A DNA stretch of 64,000 nucleotides from Limimaricola sp964022235. Lineage in GTDB: Bacteria > Pseudomonadota > Alphaproteobacteria > Rhodobacterales > Rhodobacteraceae. Numbering within the stretch: position 1 is the first letter of the stretch; each line of letters opens with the position of its first letter. The notes below the pieces were generated by a model. The model worked only from the letters and a program-made list of their open reading frames with translations. It did no database searches and was not told the DNA's origin. The stretch covers positions 1 to 64,000 of the forward strand of contig NZ_CAXHZL010000002.1 of assembly GCF_964022235.1 (NCBI RefSeq), given 5' to 3'. Shown here one piece after another: positions 43,447 through 51,784 of the stretch. The translations under genes were made by a program, and so were the position numbers.

Positions 43447-44124
43447 ATGTATGCAAGCCGAACCGAAGCCGGGCAGCGGCTGGTGCCGCTCCTCGCGGAA
43501 ATGGGACTGCAACGACCCATCGTCTTCGCATTGCCGCGCGGCGGCGTGCCGGTGGCCATCCCGGTCGCGGCGGCGCTAGGTGCGCCGCTGGAGCTGGTGA
43601 TGGTCCGCAAGATCGGCACGCCGGGGGCGGAGGAGTTGGTGATGGGCGCGATCGCCGAAGGCGAGGAGACCGTCGTGAACGAGGATATCTACGCCGCAGC
43701 AGCAAGCGGGCGTAGCTACCTCGAGCACGAGGCCGCGCGGCAGCGAGATGAAATGGCGCGTCGCGCCCGGCTCTATCTCTCGGGGCATGCCCGCGCCGAT
43801 CCGGCCGGACGCTGCGCCATCCTCGTCGATGACGGGCTGGCCACGGGCGCGACGATGAAGGCGGCCCTTGCGGCGATCCGTCGCCGCGGCGCGGCGGAGA
43901 CGGTCGTGGCGGTGCCCGTAGCGCCGCCCCGCGCGCTCGACGAGATTGCGCGGCTGGCCGACCGGGTCGTCTGCCCTTGGCCTGCCGAGGGTTTTCGCGG
44001 CGTCGGGCAGTTCTACCGCGAATTCCACCAGCTGTCTGACGAGGAAACCATTGCGCTGCTGCGCGCGGCTTGGGCCAGACCTGACCATGACTGGAATGGC
44101 GGTGACGAAGACGCCAGAGGTTGA
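43447..44124 (+). CDS. Phosphoribosyltransferase-family protein
   Basis: The 225-residue protein has the PRPP-binding loop CAILVDDGLATGATMKAAL (near residue 125) and an N-terminal RPIVFALPRGGVPVAIPVA region. The type is common in bacterial stress clusters and rarely assigned a substrate. The ATG is at 43447; the longer in-frame extension overlaps ftsH and is not coding-like. It diverges from ftsH across an FNR-like box and converges on the PfkB gene, 14 bp apart. Confidence 0.85.
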   Translation: MYASRTEAGQRLVPLLAEMGLQRPIVFALPRGGVPVAIPVAAALGAPLELVMVRKIGTPGAEELVMGAIAEGEETVVNEDIYAAAASGRSYLEHEAARQRDEMARRARLYLSGHARADPAGRCAILVDDGLATGATMKAALAAIRRRGAAETVVAVPVAPPRALDEIARLADRVVCPWPAEGFRGVGQFYREFHQLSDEETIALLRAAWARPDHDWNGGDEDARG

Positions 44125-44138
44125 GGTCGCCCGACGGG

Positions 44139-45092
44139 TCAGGCCAGGTCCGTGACCTGCACCTCGTCCACCAGCCGCCGCGCCAGCGCGCCGTCGCAAA
44201 GCTGGGTGGCGGGGGTGGTTACGGCGGCCGCCGCGGCGGCTGTGCCGCCGCGCACGCTGGTCCGGAAGGTCTGCCCCCGCGCGAGGGCCAGCGCCACAGC
44301 GCCGAGAAGGCTGTCCCCCGCCCCGACCGCGCTGACGAGCTCGACCGGAGGAGCGTGGCAGAAGAAGGCTTCCGTCGCGGACACGCCCACAGTGCCGCGC
44401 GCGCCGAGCGCCATCACCACCTGCCGCACCCGGCCCGATCCGACCAGCTCCCGGCCGAAGGCCGCCAGCGGCTCGGGCGCGTCGAAGGCATGCCCGGCGA
44501 GCTGCCCGGCCTCTTCCCCATCCATCCGGAGCAAGTCGAACGGCGCGCCCGCAGCCGCGCCGAGCGCCTCCGAGAGCGCCGCCCCGGAGGTGTCTAGCAG
44601 CATCTCCGCCCCGTGCTCGTGGCACAGATCGGCCAGCCGGTTCAGAACCGCCCCCGGCAGACCCGGCGGCTGGCTGCCGGACACCACAACGAGGTGGCCC
44701 GGACCGACCCGCTCCTCGACCTCCGCAAACAGCTGCGCGGTCGCCTCCGGCGGCCAGTCCGGCCCGGGCATCACGAGCCGGTACTGTGCGCCGGTGTCGC
44801 GTGCCGTGACGGCGACGGATTGGCGCGTCAGTCCCGGCAGCTGCAGCGCCGCGATCGCGATGCCCTCGGCCGTCAGCAACGTCGCGATCGTGTCGCCGGT
44901 CGCGCCGCCCAGCGCGACCATCGCGGTCGAGACGCCGCCCAGCCGGGCGATCGCGCGCGAGGCATTCACCCCGCCGCCGCCGGGATCGAGCCGCGGCGCG
45001 GCGCAGCGCAGCTTGCGCCCCGGCAGCATCGCCTCCGTCTCGGTCGACAGGTCGAGAGCGGGGTTCAGGGTCAGGGTCAGGATCGGGCGCAT
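44139..45092 (-). CDS. PfkB-family sugar kinase (1-phosphofructokinase / 6-phosphofructokinase II type)
   Basis: The 317-residue protein starts MRPILTLTLNPALDLSTETE, the hallmark of the phosphofructokinase-2/1-phosphofructokinase branch. It has GGGGVNASRAIARLGG and the catalytic AVGAGDSLLGAVALAL near the C-terminus, with the Asp base. It phosphorylates fructose-6-phosphate or a related sugar phosphate with ATP. Together with PEP synthase and a lactate-dehydrogenase-like gene it suggests rewired central carbon flow under stress. Confidence 0.88.
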   Translation of the reverse strand: MRPILTLTLNPALDLSTETEAMLPGRKLRCAAPRLDPGGGGVNASRAIARLGGVSTAMVALGGATGDTIATLLTAEGIAIAALQLPGLTRQSVAVTARDTGAQYRLVMPGPDWPPEATAQLFAEVEERVGPGHLVVVSGSQPPGLPGAVLNRLADLCHEHGAEMLLDTSGAALSEALGAAAGAPFDLLRMDGEEAGQLAGHAFDAPEPLAAFGRELVGSGRVRQVVMALGARGTVGVSATEAFFCHAPPVELVSAVGAGDSLLGAVALALARGQTFRTSVRGGTAAAAAAVTTPATQLCDGALARRLVDEVQVTDLA

Positions 45093-45111
45093 CGGGACCT
45101 CGCGGACAGAC

Positions 45112-45140
45112 CGCCCCCGGCGGAACATCCGCCGGGGGCG
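45112..45140 (-). other. Strong hairpin between hsp20 and pfkB-like genes
   Basis: Perfect 12-bp arms CGCCCCCGGCGG (45112-45123) and CCGCCGGGGGCG (45129-45140) with a 5-base loop, in the leader of the PfkB gene and downstream of hsp20. There is no T-run; attenuation or message protection is likely. Confidence 0.5.
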
Positions 45141-45236
45141 CGGCAGGACAGTTTGCATCCTAGCACCGCCGGGCGCGCAGATCAGCCATTGGGCCCACTC
45201 GGCGTGGCCGGGGCCGTCCTCGCGGCCTCCTCGACC

Positions 45237-45794
45237 TCAGGAGGTCTTGATCGAGACCCGCTTTTCGTGGCGCAGCGCGTCCTGGCTCTTGGGCAGGCGT
45301 ACCGTCAGCACCCCGTTGGCAAAGCGCGCCTCGACCTTGTCCTCGTCGATGCCCTTGGGCAGACCGAAGCTGCGCATGAACGCCCCATAGCTGCGCTCGC
45401 TGAGATGGTACTCGTCACTTCTCTCGTCGCGGCTGGCGCTCTTCTGGCCGCGGATCGTCACCTTGCCATCCGAGAGCTTCACCTCGACATCCTCGGCCGT
45501 CAGCCCCGGCAGTTCGGCTTGCATCTCGAAGGCGTCCTCGCGCTCCAAGAAATCGACGGCGGGGCTTACCTGCCAGTGGCCGCCCGTTTCGCGAATTGGC
45601 CCGAAGGCCTGCCGAGCGAGCGGCATCCGCCAGAAGGCCGGGCTGAACTCGTCGAACAGCCGGTCCATTTCCCCGCGCAGCGAGGCGAAGGGCTCCCAGG
45701 AGTCCGAAGGCTTCTTCTGCACCATCGACTGCGGCTTCATCGCCTGCTTCGCCGCCTCCTTGCTGACTTCGACTTTCTGATTCTTCGTCGCCAT
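45237..45794 (-). CDS. Hsp20 / alpha-crystallin small heat-shock protein
   Basis: The 185-residue protein has a roughly 70-residue basic and then amphipathic N-terminal arm. The alpha-crystallin domain (about 75-180) contains SPAVDFLEREDAFEMQAELPG and the conserved FANGVLTVRLPKS near the end. It binds unfolding proteins as an oligomer in the cytoplasm. ATG 45794 (MATKNQKVEVSKEAAKQ) is chosen over an upstream extension that lacks homology. An imperfect FNR-like box lies 73 bp upstream. Confidence 0.93.
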   Translation of the reverse strand: MATKNQKVEVSKEAAKQAMKPQSMVQKKPSDSWEPFASLRGEMDRLFDEFSPAFWRMPLARQAFGPIRETGGHWQVSPAVDFLEREDAFEMQAELPGLTAEDVEVKLSDGKVTIRGQKSASRDERSDEYHLSERSYGAFMRSFGLPKGIDEDKVEARFANGVLTVRLPKSQDALRHEKRVSIKTS

Positions 45795-45867
45795 GTCGGT
45801 TCTCCGTGCTTGTGGCGTGTCACAGCGGCACGCGGGCAAATGGAAGACCCGTCCGCCCCCGCCCGCC

Positions 45868-45881
45868 TTGATCTGGCGCAA
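45868..45881. promoter_or_regulatory. Imperfect FNR-like box upstream of hsp20
   Basis: TTGATCTGGCGCAA has a perfect left half and CGCAA on the right, the same right half as the site at 26677. It lies 73 bp before the hsp20 ATG. The 285-bp region to the fnr-like gene holds no other convincing gene. Confidence 0.45.
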
Positions 45882-46080
45882 GCGACAGGCGCTTCGTGCC
45901 CGCCTGTCCTGCCCATGCCGTCGACTGCTCGGCCGCCGCGTCGAGTAAACCAGTCCCGATGACCTCGACGCCCTCGCAGGCCCCGGCGAACGGAATGCTC
46001 CTTTGGTACGCGCTCGACATACACGAAGTCCTGACAGGCGCTGGAAGCGGGCCGGAAGGGCTAGCGCGCCCGAGGTCGCG

Positions 46081-46806
46081 TCAGGCCGGGATCGCGTCGT
46101 CGCCGGTCTCGCGCCTCAGCCGGTCGAGATCGGGGATGAGGATGCGCCGCCTGTTGTCGAGCGCGATCACCCCTTCGCGCGCGAGCTGACTGATCTGCCG
46201 GCTCACCGTCTCGATCGTCAGGCCGAGATATTCCGACATCGCCTCGCGGGTCAGCGGCAGGTCGAGCCGGATGTCGCGGGTCCGGGGCGCAAGATCGAAG
46301 CTCGCCTCGCGCCGGGCGACCGAGACCAAAAGGCTGGTGATGCGCTCGCGCGCAGTCTTGCGGCCCAACACCATCATCCATTCACGCGCCGCGTCCAGCT
46401 CGTCGAGCGTCATCTCAAGAAGCCGCCCCGCGACATGCGGCATCTCCTCAAGCAGCCGCTCGAACGGCGCGCGGCGAAAACAACACAGGGTCATGTCGCT
46501 CGCGGCCGCCACGTCGTAGGGAGCAATGTCGCGGCCTGGCCGCCCGATGAAGTCAGAGGGAAGTAGCAGCCCCACCATCTGTACCCGCCCGTCCTCGAGC
46601 GTCTGCGACATGGTGGCGATGCCCGAGACCACCGAGCCCACGAAGCTCAGCTCGTCACCGGCCCAGACGATCTTCTGCCCGGCTTCGTAGTTGCGGTAGA
46701 ACTTGACCTCTTCGAGCCGCGCCAGCTCGGCCTCGTCGCAGCGCGCGCAGACGGCCCGATGGCGGATACCGCAATCGGCGCAGCGCAGGTTCAGTCGGGG
46801 AGTCAT
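46081..46806 (-). CDS. Crp/Fnr-family regulator, FnrL-type iron-sulfur oxygen sensor
   Basis: 241 residues. N-terminal Cys9, Cys12, Cys20 and Cys23 (C-x2-C-x7-C-x2-C) and the pair Cys108/Cys109 provide ligands for an oxygen-labile 4Fe-4S cluster, as in FnrL. A cyclic-nucleotide-binding-like beta roll follows, then a C-terminal HTH whose recognition helix reads ETVSRQISQL. The E-x2-S-R pattern is the FNR type that reads TTGAT half-sites. That matches the boxes across 26-46 kb, so it is the best candidate regulator of the island. ATG 46806 is preferred over the in-frame start at 46842. Confidence 0.92.
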   Translation of the reverse strand: MTPRLNLRCADCGIRHRAVCARCDEAELARLEEVKFYRNYEAGQKIVWAGDELSFVGSVVSGIATMSQTLEDGRVQMVGLLLPSDFIGRPGRDIAPYDVAAASDMTLCCFRRAPFERLLEEMPHVAGRLLEMTLDELDAAREWMMVLGRKTARERITSLLVSVARREASFDLAPRTRDIRLDLPLTREAMSEYLGLTIETVSRQISQLAREGVIALDNRRRILIPDLDRLRRETGDDAIPA

Positions 46807-47049
46807 CCCGGTTCTCCTTGCTGGACCATCCAAGGTTACCACCGAACGACGAAGAGGAGTAGCGCGAGACGATTCGACCTCGCGCCTTCGTCATCAAAGC
46901 GCCCCTTTGGCCGTTTTCGGCGAATGGCGCTCCATGAGCATCGCGGGCCGCAAATCCCCGCCGATGGACCCGCTCGTGCTAGGCTGGGACGGCCTCGAGG
47001 CTCATGAATCAAATAGAACGGTTCCGATTTCCGAACAGGAGGGCAGATC

Positions 47050-48048
47050 ATGCATGTCGCCGTCTTTTCGGCCAAGCCCTATGACATCGCCTTCATGACC
47101 GCGGCCAATGCAACGGGTCCCGGTCACGATCTGCGCTTCCACGCGGCAAGGCTCGCGCCCGGCACCACGGCGCTTGCGGGTGGGGCCGAGGCGGTCTGCG
47201 CTTTCGTGAATGACACGCTCGACCGGCCGGTGCTGGAGGCACTGGCCGCCGCCGGCGTGCGGCTGGTGGCGCTGCGAAGTGCCGGTTTCAACCATGTCGA
47301 CCTCGCTGCCGCCAAGGCCGCAGGTATCGACCTGTGCCACGTCCCGGCCTATTCCCCGCATGCGGTTGCCGAGCACAGCCTCGCGCTGATCCTCACCCTG
47401 AATCGCAAGACGCACCGCGCCTGGGCGCGGGTGCGCGAGGGCAATTTCGAGCTCGACGGGCTGATGGGCTTCGACCTGTACGGCAAGACCGTCGGCGTCA
47501 TCGGCACGGGTCGGATTGGATCGATCCTGGCGCGGATACTCTTGGGCTTCGGCTGCCGCGTCGTCGCGCATGACCCGAACCCCGATCCCGACTGCCTGGC
47601 CCATGGTGTCGCCTATCTCGATCTCGACCCCCTGCTCGCGGCCAGCGACATCGTCACCCTGCAATGCCCGCTGACCGCGCAGACGCATCATCTCATCGAC
47701 GACCGGGCGGTGGTGCGGATGAAGACCGGGGCCATGCTGATCAACACCAGCCGCGGCGCGGTGATCGACACCCGCGCGATCATCCGCGGCCTCAAGAGCG
47801 GCCAGATCGGGAGCCTCGGCCTCGACGTCTACGAAGAAGAGGGAGAGCTTTTCTTCGAGGACCTGTCGAACCGGATCATCCCCGATGACGTCTTCGCGCG
47901 GCTCCTGACCTTCCCGAACGTGCTGATCACCGGCCACCAGGGGTTTTTCACGACCGAGGCGCTCACCGCCATCGCCGAGACCACCCTCGCCAACATCACC
48001 GCCTTCGAGCGCGATGGCACGGCCCTCCATCCGGTTCCAGATCCGTAG
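47050..48048 (+). CDS. D-2-hydroxyacid dehydrogenase, LdhA type
   Basis: The 332-residue protein has an NAD-binding Rossmann motif GVIGTGRIGSILA. Catalytic residues are Arg in NTSRGAVIDT, Glu in LDVYEEEGE and His in ITGHQGFFT. The pattern fits fermentative D-lactate dehydrogenase, which reduces pyruvate with NADH. AGGAGGGC precedes the ATG. It diverges from the Fnr-type gene, but I see no clear FNR box in the 243-bp region between them. A role in redox balance without oxygen is inference. Confidence 0.92.
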   Translation: MHVAVFSAKPYDIAFMTAANATGPGHDLRFHAARLAPGTTALAGGAEAVCAFVNDTLDRPVLEALAAAGVRLVALRSAGFNHVDLAAAKAAGIDLCHVPAYSPHAVAEHSLALILTLNRKTHRAWARVREGNFELDGLMGFDLYGKTVGVIGTGRIGSILARILLGFGCRVVAHDPNPDPDCLAHGVAYLDLDPLLAASDIVTLQCPLTAQTHHLIDDRAVVRMKTGAMLINTSRGAVIDTRAIIRGLKSGQIGSLGLDVYEEEGELFFEDLSNRIIPDDVFARLLTFPNVLITGHQGFFTTEALTAIAETTLANITAFERDGTALHPVPDP

Positions 48049-48190
48049 GCATAGGCGGGCGCAGCCGGGTGGCCTGAACTATCCTGTCCCAGTCCATGGG
48101 TCGCACTGGCAGGGTGCCCACCCGCGCGCAATGCTCGAACCGGGATTGTCTCTGCGCGGGGTCGTTCCGACCTGATGCGATTGCAGCGGC

Positions 48191-48737
48191 TCTGTTGCAC
48201 GGACCGCCCTAAGGCTGAGCGTCCCCTTACCCCTAGCGGCTTGGACGACGGGTTCTGTGATGGGAATGCCGAGGGCGGTGAAGCGGTTCAAGATCGCGAA
48301 GCGGAGCTGAAGCTCGGCGGTCTGGCGATCGACGTCTCGCGCCATCGGTTTCTGGCCGAGCAGCTTCATACAGTTCATCTTGGCCTCGGCGCGGCTTCTG
48401 CGGCGATATCCGGTCCAGTGCCACCAAATAGCCCTGCCGAGATGCTTGATGGCGCGCACAGCCTCGTCCCTGTTTGCCGCTTTGGGGGCTATCCTTCCTC
48501 CACGGCTTGGCGTTGTGCCTGAGCGGTATGAGCGCGTCCGCGCCCCGGTGCGCGATGGCGTCGCGGCAGCCGGTCAGCAATCCACGCTCACGCAACGCCG
48601 CGTTGTCGGCGGAGCAGTTCAGTGTGTGGTAGCGGGTGGGGACAGACTTGGACATGCCGCCCAGCTGCGCCGCAGGACTCGTAATGTGAATCCCGGGCAG
48701 GAATCACGTAACAAGGCCGCTGCACCTGCAACACCTC
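48191..48737 (-). mobile_element. Internally deleted, dead IS5-family element
   Basis: The minus strand starts with an IS5-type transposase N-terminus (MSKSVPTRYHTLNCSADNAA, from 48655). It jumps directly to the late-middle segment CRDAIAHRGADALIPLRHN and, after a frameshift, to the C-terminus (RAIKHLGRAIWWHWTGYRRR, MARDVDRQTAELQLRFAILN). Roughly 200 central residues with catalytic Asp residues are missing. Short matching ends (TGTTGCA at 48193-48199, TGCAACA at 48727-48733) look like remains of terminal inverted repeats. The element cannot move alone, though ends might be mobilised in trans. It separates the stress island from the amino-acid block. Confidence 0.75.
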
Positions 48738-48753
48738 TTTGCTGGACAATAGG

Positions 48754-50205
48754 TCAACAGGCTGCCCCCTTGGCAAGAGCTACACATTTCCGCGCGAGAA
48801 TATCAGTTGGGTCTAGCAGGATCGGCAGACCTACCGATGCGGAGCCGCTTGGGGCGATCAGTGGGAGTTCAGTGCAGCCCAAGATCACGGCCTCCGCCCC
48901 CTTGTCACTGATATGCTGGATCGCGGCGAGGAGATCGTCGCGGCATCGCCCGGTGGTGAATCCGGCTTTGACACCATGTGATCCGTAGATTGCCTCCATG
49001 ACACCGGTCTGGGTTTCGGCATCTGGCAGGATCAGGGTCAGACCCACGGCATCCAATGCGTCCCGATATACAGCTGACCGGACGGTCCCGGCCGTTGCCA
49101 ATAGCCCGACCCTTGTCACGTCCGGGTAGGTGGCACGGATGTGAACCGCCGTCTGGGTCGGCATGTTGATGATCGGGATGTTCAGATGCTGCTGTATCCG
49201 GGCGACGAAGGCATGCGCGGTATTGCAGGGGATGGCGATGGCATTCGCACCCTCTGCCTCGAGCCTCTTGCAGGTGGCATAGAGTGGAATGGTCGGGTCC
49301 TCGCCCTCGCCGAGCAGATGCGCGGTGCGGTCGGGTATCTGCGGGTTCTGCTCGACCACCATCTTGATATGGTCCTGATCGCGGCTCGCCTGCGTCCGCC
49401 GGACGACCTTGTCCATGAAATCGACCGTTGCCGCGGGGCCCACCCCCCCGACCACCCCGAGCCTGAAGGTGCCCGGAGGGCTCGCCCCGTCATAGGCCAA
49501 TGCCAGCTCGGCATAAGCCTGATTGACGTCGAGTATCGGCCGCGCGACGCGCGGCCGGAGCGCCTCGATCAGAACCGGCAACTCGGTGGAGCCCAGAACG
49601 ATCACTTCGGCCCCGAGGCTCGTGAGATTGTCGCAGGCTTGCGCCAGCCACCCGACCGAGCGGCCGCTCAGGCGGCCAGCCTTGATACCCTCGGGGCCAT
49701 AGACCGCCGGCATGACCGACCCTGTCTGTATGGCGTCGTCGGGGTAGATCACCTCATAGGCCGCCCCCAGCGCCTTGTCGAACAGTCGTCGCTGGCGGAC
49801 GTAGCTCGAGCTCACGACACCTATGCGTGTCGCATGGGGGTGATCGCGCCGCAGCATGTCCCGCGTTGCCTCGAAAATATTGAGGACGGTGAGGTCGAGC
49901 TCGGGGGCGATCTCGTCGATGAAGCTGTGCGACACGAAACAGGGCAGAAGCGCCACCTTGCAGCCCCGGCGCTCCATGCCCTTGAGGGTGTTGTAGACGT
50001 GGAACTTGCGCGGGTTCGGGTTGTAGCCCGCGTCGGCCACGGCCCCGGCATCGTCGAACGGCTGCTGCTCGAAGCTGATGTCGAGCTGCTGATGATCGCC
50101 GTCGGCGGGCGTGGACTTGATGATCTTCATCAAAAGATCGGCCGCACCGATGGCACCGAGCCCTCCGACGATACCGAATTTGCTGCGTTTGGGCGTGGAT
50201 GTCAT
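48754..50205 (-). CDS. Fused tandem aspartate/glutamate/hydantoin-type racemase
   Basis: The 483-residue protein is two racemase domains in tandem (about 1-240 and 246-480; each opens FGIVGGLGAIG or LGVVGGVGPAA). Single-domain racemases are about 230-250 residues and need two Cys. The C-terminal half has both (Cys327 in IPCNTAH, Cys444 in LGCTELP). The N-terminal half has Cys89 (LPCFVSH) but Ser206 in LGSTELP, so it is probably inactive or altered. Likely substrates are acidic amino acids or analogues imported by the adjacent transporter. It lies 194 bp downstream of the ATPase gene. Confidence 0.88.
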   Translation of the reverse strand: MTSTPKRSKFGIVGGLGAIGAADLLMKIIKSTPADGDHQQLDISFEQQPFDDAGAVADAGYNPNPRKFHVYNTLKGMERRGCKVALLPCFVSHSFIDEIAPELDLTVLNIFEATRDMLRRDHPHATRIGVVSSSYVRQRRLFDKALGAAYEVIYPDDAIQTGSVMPAVYGPEGIKAGRLSGRSVGWLAQACDNLTSLGAEVIVLGSTELPVLIEALRPRVARPILDVNQAYAELALAYDGASPPGTFRLGVVGGVGPAATVDFMDKVVRRTQASRDQDHIKMVVEQNPQIPDRTAHLLGEGEDPTIPLYATCKRLEAEGANAIAIPCNTAHAFVARIQQHLNIPIINMPTQTAVHIRATYPDVTRVGLLATAGTVRSAVYRDALDAVGLTLILPDAETQTGVMEAIYGSHGVKAGFTTGRCRDDLLAAIQHISDKGAEAVILGCTELPLIAPSGSASVGLPILLDPTDILARKCVALAKGAAC

Positions 50206-50350
50206 GGCCTGCGCTTTGCGAGAGAAAAGGATGCCGGGACCGCGCGGGCCAGATGGGATGGCAATTGCACGTCTGCTCCCTGCCCGGCCCGCCTCGGCGG
50301 CACGTCCAGCCGCTCTCGCATGTCGCGAGGATCAAGACGCCGAGGCCGGC

Positions 50351-50376
50351 GGATGCCGCGGAAAGCCCCGGCATCC
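50351..50376 (-). terminator. Hairpin downstream of the amino-acid ABC ATPase gene
   Basis: Arms GGATGCCGCGG (50351-50361) and CCCCGGCATCC (50366-50376) pair with one mismatch and a 4-base loop, 23 bases past the ATPase stop. No T-run follows, so it may only partly terminate before the racemase gene. Confidence 0.45.
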
Positions 50377-50399
50377 GGTCGGGTGGCACCGAAGGCGGG

Positions 50400-51128
50400 T
50401 CAGTGGTTGAGGATCTTCGACAGGAAGTCCTGCGCACGGTCGCTTTCGGGATTGTCGAAGAAGTCGGCCGTCGGCCGGTCCTCGATGATCCTGCCTGCAT
50501 CCATGAAGACCACCCGGTCGGCGACCTTGCGGGCAAATCCCATTTCGTGCGTGACAACCATCATCGTCATGCCTTCGCCCGCCAGCTCCACCATGACGTC
50601 CAGCACCTCCTTGATCATCTCGGGGTCGAGCGCCGAAGTCGGTTCGTCGAACAGCATGGCGATCGGATCCATCGCGAGCGACCGCGCGATGGCGATGCGC
50701 TGCTGCTGGCCACCGGAGAGCTGCCCGGGATACTTGCGGGCATGGGCGGCCATGCCGACCCGGTCGAGCAGCGCCTCGGCGCGCGAGACGGCCTCGTCGC
50801 GGCTGCGCTTGAGCACCTTTTCCTGGGCCAGGCAGAGGTTTTCCAGAACGCTCATGTGCGGATAGAGCTCGAAATGCTGGAACACCATGCCGATCCGCGA
50901 CCGCAGGGCCGTCAGCTTGGCGCGCTTCGCCGTCACCTCGCTGGTGTCGACGACGATCCGGCCCTTCTGTACGGGCTCCAGACCGTTGACGCATTTGATC
51001 AGCGTCGACTTGCCCGAGCCCGAGGGGCCGCAGACGACCACCACTTCGCCCTTGGAAACCTGAGTGGTGCAGTCGTCCAGCACCTGAAAGTCACCGTACC
51101 ACTTCGACAGGTTGGAAAGTTCGATCAT
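50400..51128 (-). CDS. Polar amino-acid ABC transporter ATPase, GlnQ/GltL type
   Basis: The 242-residue protein has Walker A GPSGSGKST, Q-loop MVFQHFELYPHMSVLENL, signature LSGGQQQRIAIARS and Walker B AMLFDEPTSALDPE, as in glutamine and glutamate/aspartate importers. Its ATG overlaps the permease stop by 4 bp (ATGA). It is the last of a four-gene importer whose order on the minus strand is binding protein, permease, permease, ATPase. Confidence 0.93.
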   Translation of the reverse strand: MIELSNLSKWYGDFQVLDDCTTQVSKGEVVVVCGPSGSGKSTLIKCVNGLEPVQKGRIVVDTSEVTAKRAKLTALRSRIGMVFQHFELYPHMSVLENLCLAQEKVLKRSRDEAVSRAEALLDRVGMAAHARKYPGQLSGGQQQRIAIARSLAMDPIAMLFDEPTSALDPEMIKEVLDVMVELAGEGMTMMVVTHEMGFARKVADRVVFMDAGRIIEDRPTADFFDNPESDRAQDFLSKILNH

Positions 51129-51781
51129 GCTACCTTACCGGACTTGAGGTGTTTCACCAGCATCGAGCCGGAGAAGCAGATTGCGAAATAGACGAGGGCG
51201 GCGAAGAGATACATTTCGACCAGCCGACCCTCGGTGCGGGCGACGATGGAAGAGGCCGTCATGAAGTCGCGCAGGCTGACCACGAACACGAGCGAGGTAT
51301 CCTGAAACAGGATGATCCCTTGGGTGACGAGGATCGGCACCATGTTGCGGAAGGCCTGCGGCAGCACGACATGGCGCTGGATCTGCCAATAGGAGAGGCC
51401 GGAGGCCTGACCGGCATGGGTCTGGCCGCGCTTCACGCTCTGGATCCCCGCGCGCATGATCTCGGAGTAATAGGCCGCTTCGAAGAGGACGAAGGCGATC
51501 AGCGCCGAGTAGAAGCCGCCGATCGGCCGACCCAGCACCAGCGGCACGAGGAAATAGAACCAGAAGATCACCAGGATCAGCGGCACCGAGCGGATCAGGT
51601 TCACATAGGTGGCGGCGAGCAGCGACAGGGGCAGAAACCCCGACAGCCGCGCCAGGGCCAGAAGCGTTCCGAGGACAATGCCGCCGACGACGGCCAGCAG
51701 CGTCAACAGAAGGCTGAGCTGCAGCCCCTGCCACAGGAAAGGCAGCGACGCCACGATGACATCGAAATCAAGATCGGACAT
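51125..51781 (-). CDS. Polar amino-acid ABC permease, GltK type
   Basis: The 218-residue protein has five or so membrane helices. The family signature is YVNLIRSVPLILVIFWFYF, and the coupling motif is AGQASGLSYWQIQRHVVLPQ. It pairs with the preceding permease as a heterodimer, as in GltJ/GltK glutamate/aspartate systems. It starts 3 bp after that gene ends and overlaps the ATPase gene. Confidence 0.93.
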   Translation of the reverse strand: MSDLDFDVIVASLPFLWQGLQLSLLLTLLAVVGGIVLGTLLALARLSGFLPLSLLAATYVNLIRSVPLILVIFWFYFLVPLVLGRPIGGFYSALIAFVLFEAAYYSEIMRAGIQSVKRGQTHAGQASGLSYWQIQRHVVLPQAFRNMVPILVTQGIILFQDTSLVFVVSLRDFMTASSIVARTEGRLVEMYLFAALVYFAICFSGSMLVKHLKSGKVA

Positions 51782-51784
51782 GGG

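Noticed and set aside
45820..46020. 66-residue minus-strand ORF upstream of hsp20
   Set aside because: No recognisable motif; it overlaps the FNR-like box region, which is more likely promoter.
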